Below are positions 51,573 to 60,341 of a stretch of 64,000 nucleotides of DNA, piece after piece. A program made the position numbers and the translations under genes. Origin of the DNA: Halostella salina (GTDB lineage Archaea; Halobacteriota; Halobacteria; Halobacteriales; Natronoarchaeaceae); the NCBI RefSeq assembly GCF_003675855.1, contig NZ_RCIH01000009.1:124001-188000 (forward strand). Direction: 5' to 3'. The notes below the pieces were generated by a model. That model was not told the DNA's origin and made no database searches. It was given only the letters and a program-made list of their open reading frames with translations. Position 1 is the first letter of the stretch. Each line of letters begins with the position of its first letter.

Positions 51573-54500
51573 ATGAGATCATTCATCACGAGGGCCGGAA
51601 GGAAACTCAAGGACCTTTTCGGAGGTGATCAGGAGGTGGAGACAGATTCGTCACCCTTGGCAGTCAGTTATGTCCCACGGGAAGGCGTCCAAGAACAGAT
51701 AGTTCAGCGCCTAGACGGAGAGAAAAACCAGTTTCATATTGCGGGCGAGCCAGGTGTTGGGAAGACCTTTCTCCTTGACTGGGTGGAGGACGAGTTCGGT
51801 GACGAATACGCGGTCGAACGGGTTGAGTTAGGCTCTCACCACAGTATCCAGACGGTGGCGCAGAAAATTTACCGGACGATACTTGGTGATATCCCAGAAT
51901 CGGTGAAGGAAGGCGACCGAGAGATCACCGGTATCTCGGGAAGCGCTAGCGCTGGCGGGTTCGGAGGCGGGGGCGGGGTCTCATGGACACGAAACCCCCC
52001 AGAGTGGGCGGAAGATAGATTCCAATATATTGAAGCACTGGATCAGATGGCTGACTACGTCCCAGACGGTCATAAGCGACTCATCTGTCTTGATGACATC
52101 CACAACGTTGACGATGACGAGAAGAAAATAAAAGATGCTCTCAGCGAGATTGCCGAAGTGCTTGGACCGGAAGTTACCTTACTGTCAGTAGGCCGACTAC
52201 AGTTCAAAGGCCAAGTTCCGGTAATCCGACTTTCTACGTTCAGTGAGGCACAGTCCGTCGAACTCTTGATGAACGAAGTACCTGAAATGGAACCAGCGAC
52301 GGCACGGGAACTCCATGACCGGGTGAGTGGCCATCCATACTACTTGGGCCTCTTGGCAGATATCGAGGATCCCGCCGCCGCTATCGAGGTCCCTGAGGAG
52401 GACATCCGTGACTATATTGAAGAGGAGTATCTGGAAGCGCTGGGTGGAGATGAAGAGCGGTTCCTCCAAGCGACATCCCCGCTGACCGAGCTAGATGAGT
52501 ATGTTTGTAGCGCTGTATTGGCGGACGAAGACGGGTTTGATCAGGTTGGTGTCCGCCGGTTGTTACGTGATCTCAACAAGCGGGTGATCGTCCAAGACAA
52601 GAGGACCGGCCCCGACGGGACGACTCGGTACGCGATCCACGACAAGTTCAGAGAGTTCTTGCTCCGCCAGGAGTCGAATCCGGGTGAAATCCACGTAGCA
52701 GCGTTTGAGTTCTATACAGATCAGCTTCGAGGCCAGATTGCGTCTGATGAAACTAATTTCGAACAGGGGACACAGTCCACCACGCTCTGCACCCATCACC
52801 TGTCCGCTCTGATCGAGTTGCAGGAGCAACAGCAGAGCGTAGCTGATTTTCTGGAAAGAGCATTAGGAGATGATGGATTGCCGTTCTATACGGCGACTGT
52901 TCTTCTTGACGAGCTCAAAGCGTGGCCGACAGATGATGTACCGGAAACCGTCGTGTCGACGGTGCTGTCTACCTTGGAGGATCGAGAGCCGCTTGCACGG
53001 TACTTTTTCGACGAGAAAGTCAATCGATCGTGGGCTGAACAACTCTACGATCAAGAAGTCTTCGCTGATCCAGGTATCCCTCACATGCAGTACCTGTCCA
53101 GCATCATCGACGTTCACCCGGACTTTGTAGTCAAGGTTATTACTAATCTCGACAGCGAAGATCCGAACACGCGACGGTGGCTAATCAGCATCGCAGGCGA
53201 TCTGCCCGCTGATGCAGCGGCTGAGACGGCTGCTATTATCGAGTCGTGGGTCTCAGAATCAGAGTCGTTCCACCAACTGGATTTCTATGCGATACAGCTA
53301 ATCCAGCATTTGGTTGAACATGACGAGATAGAGGCCGCAGTGACCGTGTTAGGCGGTGTACTTCGGGCACCACAACGCGATGCCGACCTCGACTGGCAGC
53401 AGGACGAGCAGTTCGAACAGTATGAACTCCACGAGCTGTTTCAGGAGACACGTGAGATTTTTGTTGAGGCGTGTGGCCACGAGTTCCTCAATGCATTAGA
53501 TGAGGCATTACGAAGGATCTTGGATGCCGGAACGGATCCTGAAGGAGAGCCGATTTATGAATCAGTAGCTAGCCGAACCCCGATACCTGACCTTGATTAC
53601 GGTGAGAACAATTCCGGTGAACGGAAGCATATCCTCTTCACGTATCTGAGCCTCGCTGCCAACCAGTGGGTTAGTGCTGATCCAAACGAAGATAGTCGGG
53701 AAGATTTGATCACATCATATCTAGAGGACCCTATTCCTGCATTCCGGCGTATCGGCTTGTTTCTCCTCAGTCAGCACCCTGATACATATCAAGACCTCGT
53801 TGCCGATGAGTTAGGAGAGGAGACAAACTACGACGATGATAATATCCAGTATGATTTCTATAGACTGGTAGAAACCGCGTTTTCCTCTCTCGACGACGAC
53901 CAGCAGAATCAGGTTTACAAGGTACTCCGCGAAGGGCCACAGGATAGACAGTGGATTGAGGACCGGGCGGCCCACGAAGCGCCAGATCGTGAGCAGTCTG
54001 AAGACGAAATTGTACAGGAGCGTGTGGAGCGGTGGCGATTGAAACGCTTGTATCTCCTTGATGGAGAAGTCTCAGCTGACCAGCAGGAGTATATTGACTT
54101 CTTAGTCGAAAAATACGGGGTTCCAGAAAGGACTGCGTCCGAGCCGTATACACCATCGGTCCGTGGTGGTTTTGTGGATGAACGAGGACCGGAAGATCTT
54201 GAGACGCTTCGTACTTGGTCCGCTGAAACCGTCCTACAGATGTGTGTGGACTGGAATCCCCCTGAAGGCCAATTGTGGTCTTTCGATGATGATGAGCGGG
54301 TAGAGGTCAGTCACTGGGGGTTTGCCAAACAGCTCTCCCAGTTGGTTAAGGAGCAGCCAGCTTCGTACGCAGAGAGAATCAGTATTCTGGAAGATGCGAA
54401 ACCACAGTACGCGGATGTCGTTCTGGATGGGCTTGCTGAGGCGCTACAGAACGATGGGCGGTTCTCCTGGCAGCCAGTCCTATCGTTTTGCGAGACGGTG

Positions 54501-55763
54501 ACAGATGAACCAGGTCAGTGGCCGTCTCGGTGCCGTACCTCGATTGCCCGGCTTCTCCGAGAGGGTATCCAGTCAGACCAGACTGATTTCCCCAGGAAGT
54601 ACTTAGTCCGCGTTGAGGGGCTGTTGGTTCATTTGCTCACGGAGGTCGGTCTTGAGACAATTGAAGAACAGCCGCAGAGTTGGAAAGGTGGCGTCGGTGA
54701 CCCTGAAGAGGAAGTACGGAGAAACGGGGTCGCTACAGTTGTCAGTTATATATGGTGGAAAGACCAGAACGATTGTTTAGGTGACGATGGGTTAGATGAG
54801 CCTCTCCGAGGAGCAATCCAGACAAGGATAATTGAAGATAGCGCTGTCCCGGTGCGGACGGCTTTGGGCAGGCATTTCCAGACGTTCTGGGCAGCAGATA
54901 AAGATCTGATTCAGTCACATTTGGACGACCTCTTTCCAAGAGGCGATGAAAACGAGGCGAAGCAGCTGTTTTCGGCAGTGTGGAACGGGTACACTAGAGG
55001 TAACCCACTCCTTCAACCAGCATTCTCCGAGCTACGGCCGTTCTACAGGCATGCATTAGATTTGCTGGCCGAAGATGAGTCTGATGAGGGATGGATCACT
55101 GCAGCGACGACAGCGTCCCATATTGGTATGGCGTATGTCGTTGAAGACGAATCACTTGACGACGATGAGAGTTTAATACGGCAATTCTATGATATGATGC
55201 ATTCGGAGACAACAGCAAACGTGGCCGATGCATTCTCACAAGTCCTTGATAACGAGGACAGCCCGCTCGACGATCACTGGGACGCGATCCGTGAGCTCTG
55301 GCAGTGGCGACTTGGTCAAGTCGAAAGTGAAATAACCGATATCGAAGATGCCGCCGAGTACCATAAAGAATTCAGATATTTCCTTCAATGTCTTCAACAC
55401 ACTGATACAGCCAGTCTGGAGGACGAACAGGACCTTGCGGAGCGGACTGCTCCTTTCCTCGTTCATCAAGCCCCACATGTGCGGATTCTTGAGGAATGGT
55501 TAGGCGAACAGTCAGCGACCTACCCTGCTGCAGCGATATCCGTTTACCACGCTGTTATTGAAGCGGTCCCTGATGAAGAATGGCACAATATTGCCCGTTC
55601 AAGCAAAGACGAGATGCGAGAGACGCTGTATACAAACGCCATCCACGCAGGGGATGAACCAGGATCCCTTGCGTACAAGGTCGCAAACCGATTCGCAGCA
55701 GCCGGGTACGAGATAGATAAAGAGTTTCTTGACAGCTACCTCAGTAACGACGATTCCCGCTAA
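51573..55763 (+). CDS. Giant STAND-type NTPase with helical-repeat C-terminus
   Basis: 1396 residues. After about 50 N-terminal residues (basic, MRSFITRAGRKLKDLF) comes a STAND ATPase: Walker A GEPGVGKT (58-65), Walker B LICLDDIHN (170-178), a Gly-rich insertion between them (GSASAGGFGGGGGVS), then a winged-helix-like region (GTTRYAIHDKFREFL). Residues about 400-1396 are almost all helical, resembling TPR/HEAT-like sensor repeats. This is the plan of Avs-type and NACHT-like antiviral proteins, but I see no effector domain such as a nuclease, TIR or membrane segment at either end. Stands alone, with its own promoter region. Confidence 0.8.
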   Translation: MRSFITRAGRKLKDLFGGDQEVETDSSPLAVSYVPREGVQEQIVQRLDGEKNQFHIAGEPGVGKTFLLDWVEDEFGDEYAVERVELGSHHSIQTVAQKIYRTILGDIPESVKEGDREITGISGSASAGGFGGGGGVSWTRNPPEWAEDRFQYIEALDQMADYVPDGHKRLICLDDIHNVDDDEKKIKDALSEIAEVLGPEVTLLSVGRLQFKGQVPVIRLSTFSEAQSVELLMNEVPEMEPATARELHDRVSGHPYYLGLLADIEDPAAAIEVPEEDIRDYIEEEYLEALGGDEERFLQATSPLTELDEYVCSAVLADEDGFDQVGVRRLLRDLNKRVIVQDKRTGPDGTTRYAIHDKFREFLLRQESNPGEIHVAAFEFYTDQLRGQIASDETNFEQGTQSTTLCTHHLSALIELQEQQQSVADFLERALGDDGLPFYTATVLLDELKAWPTDDVPETVVSTVLSTLEDREPLARYFFDEKVNRSWAEQLYDQEVFADPGIPHMQYLSSIIDVHPDFVVKVITNLDSEDPNTRRWLISIAGDLPADAAAETAAIIESWVSESESFHQLDFYAIQLIQHLVEHDEIEAAVTVLGGVLRAPQRDADLDWQQDEQFEQYELHELFQETREIFVEACGHEFLNALDEALRRILDAGTDPEGEPIYESVASRTPIPDLDYGENNSGERKHILFTYLSLAANQWVSADPNEDSREDLITSYLEDPIPAFRRIGLFLLSQHPDTYQDLVADELGEETNYDDDNIQYDFYRLVETAFSSLDDDQQNQVYKVLREGPQDRQWIEDRAAHEAPDREQSEDEIVQERVERWRLKRLYLLDGEVSADQQEYIDFLVEKYGVPERTASEPYTPSVRGGFVDERGPEDLETLRTWSAETVLQMCVDWNPPEGQLWSFDDDERVEVSHWGFAKQLSQLVKEQPASYAERISILEDAKPQYADVVLDGLAEALQNDGRFSWQPVLSFCETVTDEPGQWPSRCRTSIARLLREGIQSDQTDFPRKYLVRVEGLLVHLLTEVGLETIEEQPQSWKGGVGDPEEEVRRNGVATVVSYIWWKDQNDCLGDDGLDEPLRGAIQTRIIEDSAVPVRTALGRHFQTFWAADKDLIQSHLDDLFPRGDENEAKQLFSAVWNGYTRGNPLLQPAFSELRPFYRHALDLLAEDESDEGWITAATTASHIGMAYVVEDESLDDDESLIRQFYDMMHSETTANVADAFSQVLDNEDSPLDDHWDAIRELWQWRLGQVESEITDIEDAAEYHKEFRYFLQCLQHTDTASLEDEQDLAERTAPFLVHQAPHVRILEEWLGEQSATYPAAAISVYHAVIEAVPDEEWHNIARSSKDEMRETLYTNAIHAGDEPGSLAYKVANRFAAAGYEIDKEFLDSYLSNDDSR

Positions 55764-56365
55764 CATCCTTATTTAAATCGACTACATAAACTATCCCATC
55801 TGAATTTATTTTAGCAATTTCACAGAGCCAGACGTCTCTCAGATAACCGAAAGTTAGACTTTAGACCAGAACCAGAAACTTCTGATTCCCGTCGAGCTAT
55901 TTTCAGCACCTAACACGACCGAAACCGGTGATATAGAGGGGATTTCGCGATTCGAAGTGCCAAGCCGGAGAACCTCGAGAGATTCAGACCCGGTGAAGCA
56001 ACGGTTCCAAGGTATTCAGATACGTCCGTAATCTCCTTCGTTACCCCGCCGTCGAGCAATTTTTCAAATCACAGTATTATCCTGGAACTCGTCGAGGTAC
56101 TTTCTACGCGCTCAAATCGGCCCGACGGGGTTCTTCTACGATTTGAGCTCGTTATTATGCCTTTCATATCGCGGTTTTCGTCCAAAGAAAGGGGCGATAT
56201 GCAATGTGCGAAGGCTGCCGGCTCTCTCAGGCCGAGGGACCATTACAGGGGTAGCGGAACTACAGAAGTATCAGAATTAGCGCATAGGTTGACGGGGTGC
56301 GTTTCGGTGGTGTCTGTCGCCCCCACGAGGGGGTGGCGGGGCGCATCACGTGCCCCCGATAGACG
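55764..56365. other. Intergenic region without recognised gene
   Basis: 602 bp. The plus frame containing 56157 is open for a long stretch upstream but has no start or recognisable motif, so I take it as chance or a decayed gene. A CCCCC-ACGA-GGGGG hairpin lies at 56320-56333. No RNA gene or repeat was seen. Confidence 0.5.
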
Positions 56366-56806
56366 ATGGCTTCGGAACAACGCAGCAGGGAACGAGCAGC
56401 GGATCACGCAGCAACTACCACTGACGGTGAGGCGCCGTGGGCGGACCTCGAGATGACGGTTCCGACCGACCGGGATCACGCGTCGGTCGTCGCGCTCGTG
56501 GAGTGTGCCCTCGTCGAACTCACGCACGAGACCGTGGGCGCCGTCTTCGTCTCCCGGCAGGTCGGGCGGTCGACGCGGACGCAGTACGTCGCCGCCGACG
56601 ACGTCGGCGAGCAGTTCCAGAAGCGGCACTTCGACGACCGACTGGGCTGGCACGAGACCACCGTCCCTCGACGAACCGTTCGCGACGAGCTCATCACTCA
56701 GCTCACGCAATCGCCTTCGATGTCGGCGGAGCGGTTAGATGAGAAAGCAACCAGCGAGCCAGACACCTTCGTCGTGAAGCCAGTTCGAGAGCTCCGAGCG
56801 CTGTAG
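56366..56806 (+). CDS. Small haloarchaeal protein of unknown function
   Basis: 146 residues. The N-terminal 25 residues are polar and disordered; the core (EMTVPTDRDHASVVALVECALVELTHE ... VFVSRQVGRSTRTQYV) looks like an alpha/beta fold with an HTH-like or adaptor character. The gene seems intact and is conserved in type on haloarchaeal plasmids as far as I remember. It is followed by the TTAACCAACA inverted repeat, 9 bp after its stop codon, and then by a run of small plasmid genes. Confidence 0.65.
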   Translation: MASEQRSRERAADHAATTTDGEAPWADLEMTVPTDRDHASVVALVECALVELTHETVGAVFVSRQVGRSTRTQYVAADDVGEQFQKRHFDDRLGWHETTVPRRTVRDELITQLTQSPSMSAERLDEKATSEPDTFVVKPVRELRAL

Positions 56807-56815
56807 GGACGAGGC

Positions 56816-56857
56816 TTAACCAACATTTCCGACCAATACCAGCACGGTGTTGGTTAA
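56816..56857. promoter_or_regulatory. Second TTAACCAACA ... TGTTGGTTAA inverted repeat
   Basis: Perfect 10-bp arms at 56816-56825 and 56848-56857, 32 bp centre to centre. Arm sequence is identical to 3093-3133 (31 bp spacing) while the internal sequence is unrelated, so the arms are under selection as half-sites. It lies between two small genes. Confidence 0.5.
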
Positions 56858-57024
56858 CGGTGGGGCTGGATCCACTCCCTCGCCCCCACCCACCGCCCAA
56901 CTCCTCGAGTGAGTGTATCCTGGCGGCCGGGCGATCCGAGGAGGTGCCGAATCTGTACGCCATGAACTGTTTGTCGGCGCCAGGAGGCGTGCAGCGCGCA
57001 ACAGCGTGCGCTGCGTGACTCACC

Positions 57025-57315
57025 ATGCCGGGTCCCGATCCTCACGACGACACGAGTCGCGACTACGAACGGTTCGAGAAGAAACAGCTTGCCCAGGACC
57101 GCGACGCCATCGGCGTCGACACGGCGGACATCGACGACACGACGGCCCAACGCTTGGTCAACGACCTCGTCGACGCAGACGTCGTCACTCCGGTTCCTGA
57201 AGACCACGTTCTGGTTCACAAGCCGAGCGGTACGGTGTTCGACTCGACAACGCAGTTGGCCGTCTTCCACCGTGGCTGGACGGCCAACCGCGACGCCGAC
57301 GCGGAGGCCGAGTGA
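57025..57315 (+). CDS. Small acidic haloarchaeal protein
   Basis: 96 residues. Helical N-terminus (DYERFEKKQLAQDRDAIGVD), then TTAQRLVNDLVDADVVTPVPEDHVLVHKPSGTVFDSTTQ, which looks like a small winged-helix or beta-hairpin domain. No enzyme motif. The last base of its TGA is the first base of the next ATG (57315), so it is translationally linked to the broken zinc-ribbon gene. It lies about 170 bp after the inverted repeat. Confidence 0.65.
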   Translation: MPGPDPHDDTSRDYERFEKKQLAQDRDAIGVDTADIDDTTAQRLVNDLVDADVVTPVPEDHVLVHKPSGTVFDSTTQLAVFHRGWTANRDADAEAE

Positions 57316-57650
57316 TGCAGTAGACGCTCGTCGGCTGTGCGTTTTGCGACGCCCCGCCTGGTACCGAGACTGGCGAGGCCCACACCTGGGGGCAAGACGA
57401 TCGGGTCACCCACCCGATCTGCGTCGACTGCGCGATTCAGACAGAGCCGGATCCCGACGAGCGCGATCACGTCGCCTGTGATGGCTGTGGGCTAGTCGTG
57501 GACACGCTCGCGGCACTCACCCGGTTCCGGGTCGAACTGGGGCATCTGGAAGGCCCGTTGCAGCTGTGCGCCCGCTGTAGCCCGGGTGGGCTCGCGACGT
57601 ACTGGACGCGCGACCTCGAGGAGCATCTCGTTACGACGCCGGTGGAGTGA
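57315..57650 (+). pseudogene. Zinc-ribbon gene (DUF7558-like) with TAG at codon 3
   Basis: The frame reads MQ-stop-TLVGCAFCDAPP and continues uninterrupted for 108 codons to a TGA at 57648-57650. It contains three CxxC motifs (CAFC, CVDC, CDGC) and CARC near the end, typical of the small zinc-ribbon proteins I know as DUF7558, which begin MQxTL. The TAG at 57321-57323 is most simply a CAG to TAG change. No other ATG or GTG start can give the intact domain. It overlaps the previous gene by one base, so the context is that of a functional gene with a single nonsense mutation. Confidence 0.65.
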
Positions 57651-57662
57651 CCCAAACACTCT

Positions 57663-57686
57663 TTACTGTTTCGCTGTAAACTGTAA
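57663..57686 (+). promoter_or_regulatory. Operator-like inverted repeat TTACTGTTT ... AAACTGTAA
   Basis: Arms 57663-57671 and 57678-57686 match at 8 of 9 positions with a 6-bp spacer, 13-37 bp before the GTG at 57700, covering the expected TATA position. Probable autoregulatory site of the downstream HTH protein. Confidence 0.55.
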
Positions 57687-57699
57687 TCAAGAACGAATC

Positions 57700-58299
57700 G
57701 TGTCACGCACCTCAAACCGCGCGGACGGCGACATCGTCCAAGACTTCCTCTCGGTCGCCGATCTCCTCGAGGAGCCACAGCTGGCCCAGCTGTACGCGTA
57801 CCTCGCTCGGGAGGGGGAGGCGACCGTCCAGGACGTGATGGACGACCTCGAGCTCGCACAGGGAACCGCCTACAGCTACGTCAACCGGCTCGTCGACGCC
57901 GGCGTCGTCGACGTCACCGACGACGAGCAGCCCCGCCGGTACGCTGCCCGGGAGATCCACCTGACCGTGACGACGACGGCGGGCGACCGCGAGTACACGA
58001 TCACGCCGGCGCTCATCGACGCCGTCGGCCGCCGCGAGACGAATGCGGACATCGACACCTACATCGACCGCCACGGCGTCGCCGGCCTCGCAACCGCGCT
58101 CACCTACGCCGTGGCTCGGGAGCGTGGGGAAGTGACCCATCGGCTGATGGCCGAAGACCTCGACATCTCCCCGCTGGCTGCGGAGATGATCCTCCAGGCG
58201 CTGCGACCCGTCGTCCACGAACACTACAACATCGAGGAAGCTGGGGCAGGACTCGACGAGTTGGATATCGACGACGGCGACGGCGCTGACGACGCGTGA
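57700..58299 (+). CDS. Winged-helix regulator of a PIN-type gene pair
   Basis: About 199 residues from a GTG at 57700; the upstream in-frame extension overlaps the previous gene and the inverted repeat. The N-terminal winged helix reads PQLAQLYAYLAREGEATVQDVMDDLELAQGTAYSYVNRLVDAG. The C-terminal half is helical with an acidic tail. The stop overlaps the start of the PIN-like gene by 3 bp (GTGA), so regulator and PIN-like protein form an operon of the toxin-antitoxin type. It would repress itself through the inverted repeat at 57663-57686; this is inference. Confidence 0.8.
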   Translation: MSRTSNRADGDIVQDFLSVADLLEEPQLAQLYAYLAREGEATVQDVMDDLELAQGTAYSYVNRLVDAGVVDVTDDEQPRRYAAREIHLTVTTTAGDREYTITPALIDAVGRRETNADIDTYIDRHGVAGLATALTYAVARERGEVTHRLMAEDLDISPLAAEMILQALRPVVHEHYNIEEAGAGLDELDIDDGDGADDA

Positions 58300-58804
58300 C
58301 CGCGCTCCACATCGCCGACACCGGCCTGTTCGTCGCGATGGGACAGCCCTCGAACAGCCGCTATCAGACCGTTCGGCGGTTCGCTCGTCGGAACGACGTC
58401 ACCTTCGTCCTGCCCGAACGGGTGTACGAGGAGCTGACCGTCGACGACCCCGACGTCGAGGAAGTGCCGATTGAAACCGGGATCGACGAGGGTTGGGCGA
58501 CAGTTGCGCCGCCACTCGAGTTCTCCGAGCCTGTCGTTTCCGGGTGATGGACGGTGTCCAGCGGTACATCGCGAACGCCGATGACCGACCCACCGACGAG
58601 GTCGAACGGGCGGACGCTGCCCTCGCCGCCCTCGCTGCCCAGCATCTCAGCGCGGGGTCGGCGACCGAGGTGTACATCTACACGACCGATATCGCGGCCG
58701 GCGAAGGGGCCGAAACCGTGCTCGCGAGTGAGGGGTACGGTGACTCGGTGACGTTCGTGAACGGGTTCCGGTTCATCGAGGACCTGGTCGCCGGCGACAG
58801 CTGA
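58296..58804 (+). pseudogene. PIN-like protein gene with a 1-nt frameshift
   Basis: The first frame (58296-58547, GTG start) reads MTALHIADTGLFVAMGQPSN ... FSEPVVSG then stops. The next frame continues with VMDGVQRYIANADDRPTDEVERADAALAALAAQ ... EVYIYTTDIAAGEGAETVL ... FVNGFRFIEDLV, completing a PIN-like fold (IADTGLF, ERADAALAAL, TTDIAAGE acidic residues). Restoring one base in the TCCGGG at about 58534 (TCCCGGG) joins them as VVS-R-VMDG. So the gene is a recent single-base-deletion mutant, or a sequencing error. The regulator gene upstream remains intact, as expected if loss of the toxin-like partner is tolerated. Confidence 0.75.
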
Positions 58805-58869
58805 CTGAGTGCTAGGCTGATTCGGTGGAAGAGGACACTCGAAAGCCCTCAGCCGCTCGACGTCCCGCG

Positions 58870-59000
58870 ACCGCGCGAGACTCCGTCTCGCTGGCCCTCG
58901 TTCGCTCCGCTCACGAGGACGCCGCTGCGCGCCCCGTGCTTGCGGGGTCGGGGGACGTTCACGGCGCGAAGCGCCGTGTGCTCGGGAGACGTAGTCTCTC
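58870..59000. repeat. Cluster of GC-rich hairpins
   Basis: Five stem-loops in about 130 bp: 58875-58891 (GCGAGAC/GTCTCGC), 58896-58918 (CCTCG/CGAGG), 58932-58947 (CCCC/GGGG), 58960-58978 (CACGGCGC/GCGCCGTG) and 58986-58998 (GAGAC/GTCTC). No coding capacity that makes sense. Similar GC-rich hairpin clusters occur between genes in many haloarchaeal genomes as far as I recall. It separates the plasmid-type block from the chromosome-type block. Confidence 0.6.
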
Positions 59001-59061
59001 GGTGGCCGAGGCGGCCTCGCCCGTTCTGAGTCCGCCAGGACGGTAGATGCCTCACCGAGCG

Positions 59062-59076
59062 ACGTAGCCGGCTGGA
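59062..59076 (+). repeat. 15-bp direct repeat, copy 1
   Basis: ACGTAGCCGGCTGGA, followed by C/T-AG then GTGTGT-like sequence, identical to 63236-63250. The two copies bracket the histidine kinase, Bat-like regulator and ABC genes. Confidence 0.4.
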
Positions 59077-59185
59077 CAGGTGTGTACGTACTGGCCCGCC
59101 CCGCTCGCCGCCACTAGTTGATGAGAACTCGGGGAGTCGAGAGTTACGAACCAGAATTTATACGATTTGGGCTTCAGGAAGCCGT

Positions 59186-60232
59186 ATGAGCAACGGATCG
59201 CTGGGGAAGCATCGTGATTTTCAGTCGCTATTTGATGAGCTGGACGGCGTCGCTCTCTGGACAGCGTCCGAACCGGGGGAATTCGAGTACATCAGTGCTG
59301 GCTTCGAAGATATCTGGGGTATTCCCCCCAATGAAATCAAAGACGACATCGGGAAACTGGTTGAGACGATTCATCCCGACGACCGAGAGCGTGTTCGCGC
59401 AAACATCGAGGAATCAACCCGCGAACTCCGTGATACAGAGTATGAGGGGCGCGTCGTTCGTCCGGATGGTTCGGTCCGGTGGACGCTCAATCGGCAAGTT
59501 ATATTACAGGATGAGGCGGGAAATGTCTCGGAGGTCATCGGCATTTCCACCGACATCACCGATCAAAAACGACGCGAGCAAGAACTTGAACTATTGAATC
59601 GGCTCGTTCGACACGATATCCGGAACGATATGGCGGTCGTCCTCGGCTGGGCAGAAATGCTCGACGACCACGTCGACGACGAGGGGCGCGAATATCTACA
59701 GAAGATCCTTGCCAGCGGTGAACACGTCGTTGAACTGACCGAGGTCGCGCGTGAATACGTGGAAACGGTCGTCTCGGATGAAGCGGTCACCGTGGAACCC
59801 GTGCCACTGCGTTCGGTCCTAGAAACCGAGCTGTCGCTTCGAGAGGAGTCCTTCCCGGAGGCAGAGTTCGTACTGGAGAGCTCCCCGCCTGATGTGGAGG
59901 TCGCTGCGAACAGTATGCTCAATTCGGTCTTCCGGAATCTCCTCAACAACGCTGTCCAACACAACGATGCCGACACTCCTCATATCGAGGTTTCGTATGA
60001 GGTACGAGACGACGAGGTTGAAGTGCGAATCGCCGATAACGGACCCGGAATCCCCGACGATCACAAAAACACCGTGTTCGGTAAAGGGGAGCGGGGGCTC
60101 GGCAGTCCCGGTACGGGAATCGGGCTCTATCTCGTTGATACGCTTGTCACCGAATACGGGGGCGAAATCTGGGTGGAAGGCAATGAACCGACAGGCGCCG
60201 TCTTTGTTGTCGAACTCCCGCGCGCTGGCTGA
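59186..60232 (+). CDS. PAS-domain sensor histidine kinase
   Basis: 348 residues. A PAS domain (residues about 10-130, YISAGFEDIWGIPPNEI ... GISTDITDQKRREQ) is followed by a His-box variant RLVRHDIRNDM (phospho-accepting His about 146) and an HATPase domain with N box NLLNNAVQHN, G1 DNGPGIP and G2 GTGIGLYLV. No membrane segment, so it senses a cytoplasmic signal, possibly redox, light or a small ligand. No response regulator is adjacent; haloarchaeal kinases are often orphaned. Isolated by spacers on both sides. The TATA element AATTTATACG (59155-59164) lies about 25 bp before the ATG. Confidence 0.93.
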   Translation: MSNGSLGKHRDFQSLFDELDGVALWTASEPGEFEYISAGFEDIWGIPPNEIKDDIGKLVETIHPDDRERVRANIEESTRELRDTEYEGRVVRPDGSVRWTLNRQVILQDEAGNVSEVIGISTDITDQKRREQELELLNRLVRHDIRNDMAVVLGWAEMLDDHVDDEGREYLQKILASGEHVVELTEVAREYVETVVSDEAVTVEPVPLRSVLETELSLREESFPEAEFVLESSPPDVEVAANSMLNSVFRNLLNNAVQHNDADTPHIEVSYEVRDDEVEVRIADNGPGIPDDHKNTVFGKGERGLGSPGTGIGLYLVDTLVTEYGGEIWVEGNEPTGAVFVVELPRAG

Positions 60233-60341
60233 GCCTCGCAGTTAGAATGAATGGGCTCTCGGGTCGTGGTGATCCGTCCACCTGTTCTACGAAACCTTGC
60301 TCCCCCGCCAGCGCTAACTGTCTGTCCATCCTTTGACCGTC

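Noticed and set aside
16619-57323. Amber suppression or pyrrolysine-type recoding to explain the two in-frame TAG codons
   Set aside because: Only two cases, in genes that also lie in decayed or plasmid-type regions; independent nonsense mutations are simpler, and no suppressor tRNA was seen.
58825-59046. 73-codon frame across the hairpin cluster
   Set aside because: Composition is driven by the palindromes; no coding character.
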